Notes: generated from the letters alone by a model not told the origin. DNA of 42,047 bases from an uncultured Clostridia bacterium (GCA_947631995.1 CANRNT010000019.1:1-42047); one strand, 5' to 3'. Positions 34,105 through 40,395 are shown, counted from the stretch's first letter. A program made the numbers and translations.

Positions 34105-35391
34105 ATGCACCTTAACGGAATATCCTTAAAACATAACAAACGCACCGCCGACTCGGCGACCGTACCCGTACCTCTGCCTGAAAGCGTGAAGCTGCCGATG
34201 TCGCAGCATATGGGAGCGCCGTGCGAGCCGCTCGTAAAAGCAGGCGACGCGGTAAAGGTCGGTCAGAAAATAGGCGATACCGACGCTTTTATGTCAACTC
34301 CCGTACATTCCAGCGTTTCAGGAATAGTTACAGCCGTTGAAGACCATCTCCTTGCAAACGGAAAGGTCTGCAAGGCGGTAGTTATCGAAAGTGACGGCAG
34401 ACAGAAGATGTCCGACGAGATATACAGACCCGTCGTCAACGACAGGGAAAGCTTTATAAACGCCATAAGAGAAAGCGGCTGCTGCGGTCTTGGCGGCGCA
34501 GGCTTCCCGACGCATATAAAGCTCAGGGTCGATACTGATAAAACGCCTGTTGACAGCCTTGTTATAAACGCCGCCGAGTGTGAGCCGTATATAACGAGCG
34601 ATTATAGGGAGCTTATCGAAGCCCCCGAGGACGTACTTGACGGCATTGATAAAGTGATGAAATACATAGGCATAGCGCACGCGTATATATGTATAGAGGA
34701 CAACAAGCCGCAGGCTATAGAGGATATGAAAAGGCGTACCGCCACCAGAGACGATATAACGGTCGTAAAGCTGAAGTCGTCATATCCGCAGGGAGCAGAA
34801 AAGGTCGTAGCGTTTTCCGCGACGGGCAGGATAATAGGCGAGGGCGAGCTTCCCGCAAATAAGGGTATCATCGTTATGAACGTTTCCACCGCGGGATTTA
34901 TTTCAAGATACTTAAAAACCGGCATACCGCTCGTTGAAAGGCGGCTCACGCTGGACGGCGATGCGTTTGGAACGCCGTGCAATGTAAAAGCTCCTATAGG
35001 TATCTCGGTCAGAAAGCTCATAGAGTTTGCGGACGGAAGTGTTGATGACATAGCTAAGCTTCTTGCGGGCGGCCCTATGATGGGTATGTGCCTTTATGAC
35101 TTCGACGCGCCTATAACAAAAACCAATAACGCCATTCTCGGTATGACAGAAAAATGGGCTGTCAGGAACGAAGCTAAGACCGCCTGCATAAGGTGCGGAA
35201 GATGTGTCAGAGCGTGTCCGCTGAGACTAATGCCTACGGAGTTTGAAAAGGCATACGAGGCAAGGGACGTTGAAAGGCTCAGAAAGCTGAAAATAGGTCT
35301 TTGCATGAACTGCGGCAGCTGCTCGTATGTATGCCCCGCAAAGAGAAATCTGGCGGAGATAAATCAGCTCGCAAAGGAATTGGCAAGATAA
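34105..35391 (+). CDS. rnfC: RnfC, electron transport complex subunit
   Basis: A 428-residue soluble Rnf subunit that feeds electrons to or from NAD(H). It starts with the biotin-carrier-like region (ESVKLPMSQHMGAPCEP), then the NADH/FMN block GLGGAGFPTHIKL, and ends with two ferredoxin motifs, CIRCGRCVRACP (from residue 361) and CMNCGSCSYVCP (from 400). AGGAGG precedes the ATG. First of rnfCDGEAB, the clostridial order. Confidence 0.95.
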   Translation: MHLNGISLKHNKRTADSATVPVPLPESVKLPMSQHMGAPCEPLVKAGDAVKVGQKIGDTDAFMSTPVHSSVSGIVTAVEDHLLANGKVCKAVVIESDGRQKMSDEIYRPVVNDRESFINAIRESGCCGLGGAGFPTHIKLRVDTDKTPVDSLVINAAECEPYITSDYRELIEAPEDVLDGIDKVMKYIGIAHAYICIEDNKPQAIEDMKRRTATRDDITVVKLKSSYPQGAEKVVAFSATGRIIGEGELPANKGIIVMNVSTAGFISRYLKTGIPLVERRLTLDGDAFGTPCNVKAPIGISVRKLIEFADGSVDDIAKLLAGGPMMGMCLYDFDAPITKTNNAILGMTEKWAVRNEAKTACIRCGRCVRACPLRLMPTEFEKAYEARDVERLRKLKIGLCMNCGSCSYVCPAKRNLAEINQLAKELAR

Positions 35392-35436
35392 TTTGAAAGG
35401 AGTAAGACCTGACATCATGTCAGAGCGTGATAGTTT

Positions 35437-36390
35437 ATGGATAAGCTTATAGTTTCGCCGTCACCGCATATAAGGTCTGACGCAGCCACGGCTAAGATAA
35501 TGGGCAACGTGCTGATAGCGCTGCTTCCTGCCGTTATTGCCGCAACGCTGCTTTTCGGCGGCAGAGCGCTGATACTCGTCGGCGTGTGCACGGGCTCGGC
35601 GATAATCTGGGAAAGACTTTGCAACCTCGTGATGAAACGCCCCGACACAACGGGCGACCTTTCGGCGGCGGTAACGGGAATGATACTTGCTTTAAATATT
35701 CCGCGCAGCCTGCCTTACTGGATGGCTGTACTCGGCACGTTTATAGCGATAGTTATAGTAAAACAGCTTTTCGGCGGACTTGGACACAACTTTGCCAACC
35801 CCGCAATAGTCGGCAGGATAGTGCTTTTCCTGTCGTTCCCATCGGCAATGACCGCTTGGACAGACCCCATGCTCCAGCCAGAGGTCTATGACGCGACAAC
35901 TACCGCGACCCCGCTCGTTTCAAAAGCTGCAAGCTATTCCGACCTGTTTTTGGGTACGGTGCGCGGCTGTCTTGGCGAAACGTGCGCATTTGCGCTGCTG
36001 CTTGGCGGTATGTACCTTATCGCTATGAAAATAATCTCTCCTGCAACGCCGATAGCTTTCATCGGTACGGTGGCGGCGTTTTCTTGGCTCGCAGGCGAGG
36101 ACCCTCTCTATCAGGTGCTTTCGGGCGGACTGCTGCTCGGCGCGCTGTTTATGGCTACCGACTATGTTACAACGCCTGTTACCACATTGGGTAAGATCAT
36201 CTTTGGCTTGGGCTGCGGCTTGATAACCTGTGTTATCAGGTTTTATGGCTCATACCCCGAGGGCGTTTCGTTCTCGATACTGCTTATGAATATAGTAACT
36301 CCGTATATAGATATGCTTACGGAAACAAAGCCTGTCGGAGCAAAAAAGAAAGAGAAAAAAGATAAGAAAGCAAAGGAGGCGGCAGCATGA
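35437..36390 (+). CDS. rnfD: RnfD, membrane subunit with covalent FMN
   Basis: A 317-residue membrane protein with about nine helices. The segment DATTTATPLV corresponds to the flavinylation site of RnfD/NqrB, with Thr158 as the probable FMN attachment residue (by analogy with SGAT in Vibrio). TDYVTTPVT near the C-terminal helices is also conserved. The end is Lys-rich. It overlaps rnfG by ATGA. Confidence 0.95.
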   Translation: MDKLIVSPSPHIRSDAATAKIMGNVLIALLPAVIAATLLFGGRALILVGVCTGSAIIWERLCNLVMKRPDTTGDLSAAVTGMILALNIPRSLPYWMAVLGTFIAIVIVKQLFGGLGHNFANPAIVGRIVLFLSFPSAMTAWTDPMLQPEVYDATTTATPLVSKAASYSDLFLGTVRGCLGETCAFALLLGGMYLIAMKIISPATPIAFIGTVAAFSWLAGEDPLYQVLSGGLLLGALFMATDYVTTPVTTLGKIIFGLGCGLITCVIRFYGSYPEGVSFSILLMNIVTPYIDMLTETKPVGAKKKEKKDKKAKEAAA

Positions 36391-36941
36391 GCTTCTTTAA
36401 GGAAAAAATAATGCCGTCGCTGGTGCTGTGTATGATATGTGCCGTGGTGTGCGTCCTGCTTGTAGGAGCGTATGAGCTTACATACGTTGACAACACGGGC
36501 GTTATGACCGACGAGCTGAAAGCAGGCTGTAAGGAAGTCTTCGGCAACGATGATTTTGAGATACTCAAGGACGGCGACGGAAACGTCATAGAGTTTGAGG
36601 GCGTTACAGCCGCGATAGTCAACAAGGAAACAAAACAATGCCTTTTTGAGATATACGAGAACGGCTACAGCAAGGACGGCATACACGTCCTTGTCGGAAT
36701 GGACGAAAACGGCGCTGTTGCAGGGGTAACGTTCATAACCTGCGGCGAAACACCGGGACTGGGCACAAAGGTCAACGACAAGACTTATCTTGCAAAGTTT
36801 GTAGGCGCTAAAGACGAAACGGCTGTAAATTCCGTTGATAAGGTAACAGGCGCGTCTTATTCGTCAAAGGGTATCAAAGCCGCTATAACCACCGCGGTGG
36901 ATACCTATAACGAGAACAGGGAGGCGATATTCGGTGAGTGA
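36387..36941 (+). CDS. rnfG: RnfG, FMN-binding subunit
   Basis: A 184-residue protein with one N-terminal membrane anchor (about 10-30) and an extracytoplasmic FMN-binding domain. The flavinylation motif is VDKVTGASYSS, fitting the ApbE target pattern Dxx(S/T)GA(T/S); the acceptor is Ser157, where Thr is usual. GETPGLGTKV is the other conserved block. It overlaps rnfE by eight bases. Confidence 0.94.
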   Translation: MSFFKEKIMPSLVLCMICAVVCVLLVGAYELTYVDNTGVMTDELKAGCKEVFGNDDFEILKDGDGNVIEFEGVTAAIVNKETKQCLFEIYENGYSKDGIHVLVGMDENGAVAGVTFITCGETPGLGTKVNDKTYLAKFVGAKDETAVNSVDKVTGASYSSKGIKAAITTAVDTYNENREAIFGE

Positions 36942-37638
36942 TAACACACACGGCGCTATGCACGAGTTCGTTAAGGGCATAATAAAAGAAAACCCCGTTC
37001 TGGTGGGGCTTCTGGGTATGTGCCCTACGCTTGCCATAACCACGCAGGCGTATAACGGCATAGGTATGGGGCTTGCCACAACGTTCGTTCTGGTGTGCTC
37101 GAATATCGTCATTTCAATGCTGAAAAAGGTCATACCCGGCACGGTCAGACTGCCGTGCTTTATAGTAATAATCGCAGGCTTTGTAACGCTCATTGAGTTT
37201 TTGATGAAAGGCTACCTGCCCGAGATGTATTCGGAGCTCGGCATATTCCTGTCGCTCATTACGGTAAACTGCATAATACTCGGCAGGGCGGAGGCTTTCG
37301 CTTCTAAAAATACCGTTATTCATTCCGCGCTTGACGGCTTGGGAATGGGGCTTGGCTTCACGCTCGCGCTGTTCTTTATGGCTTCTATTCGTGAAATAGT
37401 CGGCTCGGGAACATGGCTCGCAGGCACAAAGCTTATGATAGAGATACCTTGGGTGCACGATAACCCCACGCTGATATTCATAATGCCCGCGGGAGGATTT
37501 TTCGTGCTCGGCTGCCTGATAGCCGTTATAAACAAGCTCGCAAAGCGCAAGCCGCCGAAAGAGATAAGCTGTGAAAACTGCCCCAATGCAGCCGCCTGCT
37601 CAGGCAAGGAAAGCTGCGAAGCGGCAGCCGCTAAGTAA
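36934..37638 (+). CDS. rnfE: RnfE, membrane subunit
   Basis: A 234-residue protein with about six helices, related to NqrD. It begins with GTG (AGGGAGG upstream), within the end of rnfG. Conserved stretches are LVGLLGMCPTLAITT and DGLGMGLGFTLALF. Beyond the last helix there is a soluble tail of about 30 residues with four Cys (CENCPNAAACSGKESC), not part of the core fold. Confidence 0.94.
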   Translation: MSDNTHGAMHEFVKGIIKENPVLVGLLGMCPTLAITTQAYNGIGMGLATTFVLVCSNIVISMLKKVIPGTVRLPCFIVIIAGFVTLIEFLMKGYLPEMYSELGIFLSLITVNCIILGRAEAFASKNTVIHSALDGLGMGLGFTLALFFMASIREIVGSGTWLAGTKLMIEIPWVHDNPTLIFIMPAGGFFVLGCLIAVINKLAKRKPPKEISCENCPNAAACSGKESCEAAAAK

Positions 37639-37649
37639 GGAGGGCGCAT

Positions 37650-38219
37650 ATGGGATACATACTTATACTGGTGGGAACTGTGCTTGTAAACAACATAGTG
37701 CTTTCGCAGTTTATGGGAATATGCGCGTTCCTCGGCGTTTCAAAACAGATGAAAAGCTCTGTCGGAATGGGAGCGGCGGTAATATTCGTAATGGTGTGTG
37801 CCGCCGTGATAACCTACCCGATATACAAACTGCTGGAGCATTTTGAGATAACCTACCTGAAAACCGTGGCGTTCATACTCGTTATTGCGATGTTCGTACA
37901 AATGGTAGAGATGATAATCAAGAAGCTTATGCCGCCGCTTTATAAGGCGCTTGGTATATATCTTCCGCTCATCACCACCAACTGCGCCGTCCTCGGCGTT
38001 ACTATAACAAACGTTGACGAAAGTTATAATATAGCGCAGTCGGTAGTAAACGCATTCGGCACGGGCGTGGGCTTTACCCTCGCGCTGCTGCTGTTCTCGG
38101 GCGTAAGAAGCAGGATAAACGACTCAAAACTGCCCGAAACATTCAAGGGTGTTCCTGCAACGCTTATAGCCGCCTCAATAGTATCACTCAGCTTTATGGG
38201 CTTTTCGGGGCTGATATAA
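37650..38219 (+). CDS. rnfA: RnfA, membrane subunit
   Basis: A 189-residue six-helix protein homologous to NqrE. NNIVLSQFMGICAFLGVSK and LPLITTNCAVLGV are its two inverted half motifs, each with the Cys (in GIC and TNC) thought to hold the intramembrane [2Fe-2S] cluster shared with RnfE. AAGGAGG precedes the ATG. Confidence 0.95.
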   Translation: MGYILILVGTVLVNNIVLSQFMGICAFLGVSKQMKSSVGMGAAVIFVMVCAAVITYPIYKLLEHFEITYLKTVAFILVIAMFVQMVEMIIKKLMPPLYKALGIYLPLITTNCAVLGVTITNVDESYNIAQSVVNAFGTGVGFTLALLLFSGVRSRINDSKLPETFKGVPATLIAASIVSLSFMGFSGLI

Positions 38220-38266
38220 TGAACACGCAGAAAAATGTATTTCCCAACAGATCGGAGTGAATGTAT

Positions 38267-39058
38267 ATGCAGTATTTGATACCTGTTTTGCTGTTTGCGG
38301 CTCTTGGCGTGCTCGCAGGAGTATTGCTGACGGTGTGTTCAAAGGTGTTCGCCGTCAAGGTAGATGAGCGTCTCGAGCAGCTTCAGGAGGCTTTGCCGCA
38401 GATAAACTGTGGTTCTTGCGGATATTCGGGCTGCAACGCTTACGCCGAAGCAATACTTAACGGCGGCGCACCGCTCAATATGTGCAAGCCTGGAGGAACT
38501 CAGTCTGCCGCAAAGCTCGGTGAGATAATGGGCGTCGAAACGGATCACCCCGAGCAAGAGGTGGCGTTCGTGCGCTGCTCCGGCAACTGCAACGTTACCA
38601 AACATAAATATGTTTACGACGGCTCTCAGAGCTGCCGCGCCTCAAACAGGTATTACAACGGCAGTAAGATATGCACGAGCGGCTGTCTCGGCTACGGCGA
38701 CTGTGTTGAGGCGTGCCCGAACGGCGCGATATCAATAGTGGACCGTATCGCAAAGGTCGATGTTAATAAATGTATCGGCTGCGGACTGTGCGCAAAAGCC
38801 TGCCCGAACGAGCTTATCGTGATACGCAGAAAGAGCCAGAAGGTAGACGTCGGCTGTAAGTCCACCGCCATAGGAAAGATAACCCACAGCGTGTGCGAAA
38901 ACGGTTGTATAGGCTGTAAAATGTGCGAAAAGAAATGTCCTAACGGCGCTATAACGGTTGCGAATAATTTTGCGAATATAGACTATTCTAAATGTGATAA
39001 CTGCGGAGAGTGCGCCAAGGCGTGCAGGCTGGGCGTTATAAAGGTCATGGGCAAATGA
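38267..39058 (+). CDS. rnfB: RnfB, polyferredoxin subunit
   Basis: A 263-residue subunit that takes electrons from ferredoxin. An N-terminal membrane anchor (1-24) leads to the four-Cys domain NCGSCGYSGCNAYAE (48-60) and a Cys-rich middle, then four ferredoxin-like motifs: CLGYGDCVEACP (140-151), CIGCGLCAKACP (169-180), CIGCKMCEKKCP (214-225) and CDNCGECAKACR (243-253). It could thus hold five or more clusters. The ATG at 38267 is preferred to 38261 by its distance from GGAG. Last gene of the operon; no terminator is evident before the next promoter. Confidence 0.95.
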   Translation: MQYLIPVLLFAALGVLAGVLLTVCSKVFAVKVDERLEQLQEALPQINCGSCGYSGCNAYAEAILNGGAPLNMCKPGGTQSAAKLGEIMGVETDHPEQEVAFVRCSGNCNVTKHKYVYDGSQSCRASNRYYNGSKICTSGCLGYGDCVEACPNGAISIVDRIAKVDVNKCIGCGLCAKACPNELIVIRRKSQKVDVGCKSTAIGKITHSVCENGCIGCKMCEKKCPNGAITVANNFANIDYSKCDNCGECAKACRLGVIKVMGK

Positions 39059-39077
39059 AAAAAATCTCGCAAAATGC

Positions 39078-39106
39078 TTGACTTTTGATTTTAAATTTGG
39101 TATAAT
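39078..39106 (+). promoter_or_regulatory. Promoter of the structured RNA / tRNA-Lys unit
   Basis: TTGACT (39078-39083) and TATAAT (39101-39106) are 17 bases apart. The first hairpin of the RNA begins 7 bases after the -10, at the expected start site. Confidence 0.88.
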
Positions 39107-39110
39107 ATAA

Positions 39111-39134
39111 AAGCTGTCGTAAATACGGCAGCAA
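39111..39134 (+). repeat. 24-bp hairpin repeat, copy 1
   Basis: Contains GCTGTCGTAAATACGGCAGC, an 8-bp stem (one G-U) with loop AAAT. An identical 24-bp copy lies at 39355-39378. Confidence 0.9.
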
Positions 39135-39376
39135 AGTATATCAGATATGTATTAGGATAAAAGTAAAATTCGGGAATTCATTTCTCGAATTTTACACAAC
39201 TATCGGCGTAGCTAAAAAAGCGAATAATTTGAGCTTTTTTAGCGTGATGGTACCGGAGCCGATGCAGGAATTAGGTCTACTGCTTCCCCTTGCGGGAAAG
39301 CAGAGGGAAAACCCGTTCGGGGTGTTCCCGTGAAGTGTCGACGAGTCGACACGCAAGCTGTCGTAAATACGGCAGC
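39112..39376 (+). ncRNA. Unidentified structured RNA upstream of tRNA-Lys
   Basis: A stretch of about 265 bases without a credible reading frame but with seven strong hairpins in a row. They are: the repeat hairpin (39113-39132); a 13-bp stem 39163-39175 with 39183-39195; an 11-bp stem 39211-39221 with 39233-39243, itself inside ATCGGC (39202) / GCCGAT (39258); CTGCTTCCC with GGGAAAGCAG (39280-39303); GGGAA/TTCCC around CCC-GTTC-GGG (39305-39329); GTGTCGAC/GTCGACAC (39335-39352); and the second repeat hairpin (39357-39376). It has its own promoter and would be co-transcribed with the tRNA. It does not fit 6S, SRP, RNase P, tmRNA or T-box features that I can recall. Confidence 0.65.
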
Positions 39377-39378
39377 AA
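39355..39378 (+). repeat. 24-bp hairpin repeat, copy 2
   Basis: Identical to 39111-39134; ends three bases before the tRNA 5' end. It may guide tRNA 5' processing or mark the edge of an inserted element. Confidence 0.9.
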
Positions 39379-39381
39379 TAT

Positions 39382-39457
39382 GAGTTATTAGCTCAGTTGG
39401 CAGAGCACTTGACTTTTAATCAAGGTGTCCCGGGTTCGAATCCCGGATAGCTCACCA
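39382..39457 (+). tRNA. tRNA-Lys (anticodon UUU), CCA encoded
   Basis: Full cloverleaf: acceptor GAGTTAT with ATAGCTC (one G-U), D arm GCTC-AGTTGGCA-GAGC, anticodon arm CTTGA-CTTTTAA-TCAAG with TTT at 34-36, T arm CCGGG-TTCGAAT-CCCGG, and a genomic CCA. Length 76. tRNA-Lys genes are frequent integration sites, and the DNA behind this one is accessory in nature. Confidence 0.97.
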
Positions 39458-39756
39458 ATACTATCTGCGGCGCGCTAGTTTTTAGCGTACCGCACATAGT
39501 ACCGATGTTCATCAAATGCTATGCGCGCCACGTCTTTCATTGCCCATGAGCTCCCCACTCATGAATGTCGAGGTAATATGACATCTCCTCGATTTAATTC
39601 CGTCGTTTGCGAACCCGACGGGGCAGACTGTGTTGCAGCGGCTCTTGCCAGACCAACCGATTGCTGAGGTAACGGCGTGCTTTCGGTGCATGAATTGTCG
39701 CCGGATCGAGTCTTTGCTTGAGAAAGACCGATTTAAGGTATATTAAGTTGTAGGAA
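39458..39756. other. Gene-free stretch downstream of tRNA-Lys with many small inverted repeats
   Basis: No convincing gene. It opens with an interrupted hairpin (ACTAT, TGCGG, CGCTA pairing with TAGCG, CCGCA, ATAGT; about 39461-39502) without a T run. Further pairs: CATGAG/CTCATG (about 39546-39564), TCGAGG/CCTCGA (39568-39593), CCGTCG/CGACGG (39600-39621), CGGCG/CGCCG (39673-39704), GTCTTT/AAAGAC (39710-39728). The density suggests RNA structure or remnants of a mobile element. A leftward frame of 71 codons (39594-39809) crosses these hairpins and is not believed. Confidence 0.4.
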
Positions 39757-39804
39757 AATGAAAAGCCCCTTTCAGACGCCCGAAAAAACTTCTGAAAAAG
39801 GCTT
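39757..39804 (-). terminator. Leftward terminator of the small peptide unit
   Basis: Read leftward, AAGCCTTTTTCAGA pairs with TCTGAAAGGGGCTT over 14 bp, complete when G-U is allowed, followed by TTCATTTT. Read rightward two pairs become C-A mismatches, so the structure is selected on the minus strand. Confidence 0.65.
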
Positions 39805-39930
39805 GACAAAGTATAAAACTATCGTGTATAATAAACGATAGAAATATCCCTCTAAGCAAATCTCCGAAGGTTGGTTCGGGTCTTGTGATGCATACGGTGC
39901 TGCTTGCAACAGTACCGTGTGCGGAGGCAT
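39772..39930 (-). CDS. Possible small peptide (52 residues) overlapped by an antisense RNA
   Basis: A leftward frame beginning MPPHTVLLQAAPYASQ and ending with a hydrophobic, aromatic segment (YFYRLLYTIVLYFVKPF, about residues 29-45). The layout is compact: promoter at 39948-39976, start site near 39941, AAAGGG at 39936-39941 six bases before the ATG, and the stop codon inside the terminator hairpin. A rightward promoter at 39803-39832 fires back across the frame. This looks like a small toxin/antisense pair, but a purely structural RNA on either strand could explain the same sequence. Confidence 0.35.
   Translation of the reverse strand: MPPHTVLLQAAPYASQDPNQPSEICLEGYFYRLLYTIVLYFVKPFSEVFSGV
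39803..39832 (+). promoter_or_regulatory. Rightward promoter of the overlapping RNA
   Basis: TTGACA (39803-39808) and TATAAT (39827-39832), 18 bases apart. The -10 lies in an inverted repeat, CTATCG (39820-39825) / CGATAG (39835-39840), a possible operator. Confidence 0.75.
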
Positions 39931-39947
39931 TATTTCCCTTTGGACAT

Positions 39948-39976
39948 ATTCTAGCACAAAAAATTGCGCTTGTCAA
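39948..39976 (-). promoter_or_regulatory. Leftward promoter of the 52-residue peptide unit
   Basis: On the minus strand TTGACA (39971-39976) and TAGAAT (39948-39953), 17 bases apart, extended -10 TGcTAGAAT. Confidence 0.65.
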
Positions 39977-39994
39977 CAGGTTACGGAAATTTCG

Positions 39995-40026
39995 GCGGTT
40001 CTGAATAAAACAGAACTGCTTTTTTG
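39995..40026 (+). terminator. Terminator of the rightward small RNA
   Basis: GCGGTTCTG pairs with CAGAACTGC (one G-U) around AATAAAA, followed by six T. Confidence 0.88.
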
Positions 40027-40045
40027 TTTCTTTTGACGAACGAAA

Positions 40046-40150
40046 TGTGCCACGTGGCACACCTGCACGGTATATTTTCCGAAGAAAAAACTGTTGACAA
40101 ATCATTTTAAGTGGTGTATAATATAAATAGAAAAAGGAGTGCCGACTTAG
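40046..40150 (+). repeat. Palindrome-promoter repeat, copy A
   Basis: Starts with the 16-bp palindrome TGTGCCACGTGGCACA (40046-40061) and continues with TTTCCGAAGAAAAAACTGTTGACA, a variable spacer, TATAATATAAATAGAAA and GGAGTGCCGACTTAG (each piece read in turn). It matches copy C across the whole stretch apart from the promoter spacer and a few bases. Confidence 0.85.
40094..40122 (+). promoter_or_regulatory. Promoter of the antitoxin-like small RNA
   Basis: TTGACA (40094-40099) and TATAAT (40117-40122), 17 bases apart. Confidence 0.88.
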
Positions 40151-40226
40151 TACGATAGCGGCTAACTCCCTTTGGTTACGATTAAAAAGCAACCGCAACG
40201 TTTTAGGGTCGTGCGGTTACTTTTTA
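40129..40226 (+). ncRNA. Antitoxin-like small RNA, about 98 nt
   Basis: Runs from the copy A promoter to the shared terminator. Its 5' part folds as AAAGGAGT with ACTCCCTTT around GCCG/CGGC; its 3' end is the terminator hairpin. The last 40-45 bases are the exact complement of the 3' end of the convergent peptide mRNA, the way type I antitoxins such as RatA or SR4 meet their toxin messages. Its 5' region is also similar, in the same sense, to the peptide mRNA leader. Confidence 0.7.
40183..40225. terminator. Shared bidirectional terminator of the small RNA and peptide mRNA
   Basis: AAAAAGC-AACCGCAACG pairs with CGTGCGGTT-ACTTTTT. It ends in TTTTT rightward and in TTTTT after GGTTGC leftward. 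The stop codon of the peptide gene is part of it. Confidence 0.85.
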
Positions 40227-40288
40227 TTGATAATGTCATCGACAATTATCAGTATAATAATTATCAATATCAATGTTATGTAATCCAT
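40217..40288 (-). CDS. Type I toxin-like hydrophobic peptide, 23 residues
   Basis: Encodes MDYITLILIIIILIIVDD followed by IINKK: one membrane-spanning stretch of Ile/Leu with a charged C-terminal end, the hallmark of small type I toxins that insert in the cytoplasmic membrane (TxpA/BsrG, Fst and similar by character, not by direct homology). AAAGGGGG lies 8 bases before this ATG; the in-frame ATG at 40294 would add two residues but is too close to it. A consensus promoter (40396-40425) gives a leader of about 100 bases with internal pairing (CCTCT/AGAGG) next to the ribosome site. A convergent small RNA shares its terminator. Confidence 0.7.
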   Translation of the reverse strand: MDYITLILIIIILIIVDDIINKK

Positions 40289-40353
40289 TGACATCGCCCC
40301 CTTTCTTCCTCTGACTGAGGGAGAGGTCGGGAGACTAACCGCTACCGTTTTTC

Positions 40354-40389
40354 GTACCTTACCGGCACTTCTTTGTACCTCATCGGCAC
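40354..40389 (-). repeat. Tandem 15-mers in the peptide mRNA leader
   Basis: On the minus strand GTGCCGATGAGGTAC and GTGCCGGTAAGGTAC (13 of 15 identical) follow one another at a 21-bp interval directly after the transcription start. GTGCCGACTTAGTAC in the opposing small RNA (40139-40153) is a third, inverted relative. Confidence 0.8.
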
Positions 40390-40395
40390 AAGTAT

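Larger units (their letters stand above)
39839..40026 (+). ncRNA. Putative rightward small RNA of about 188 nt
   Basis: Bounded by the promoter at 39803-39832 and a terminator at 39995-40026. Read rightward, ATACGGTGCTG and CAGTACCGTGT pair completely using G-U, CCGAA/TTCGG makes a second hairpin, and GAAATA...CCTC pairs with GAGG...TATTTC as a closing stem. The G-U choice favours a plus-strand RNA. The size and the rod-like closing stem recall 6S RNA, but I cannot confirm that identity. Confidence 0.4.

Noticed and set aside
39112-39376. T-box leader or other known riboswitch upstream of tRNA-Lys
   Set aside because: No T-box AGGGTGGNACCGCG sequence, no downstream protein gene, and none of the conserved cores of TPP, FMN, SAM, lysine, cobalamin or c-di-GMP riboswitches that I can recall.
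39594-39809. Leftward 71-codon basic frame after the tRNA
   Set aside because: Crosses several hairpins and a terminator; no ribosome site, no family recognised. A remnant of a mobile-element gene cannot be fully excluded.
39743-40198. Leftward 151-codon frame across the small RNA region
   Set aside because: It passes through two promoters, two terminators and the palindrome of copy A, and has no recognisable domain.
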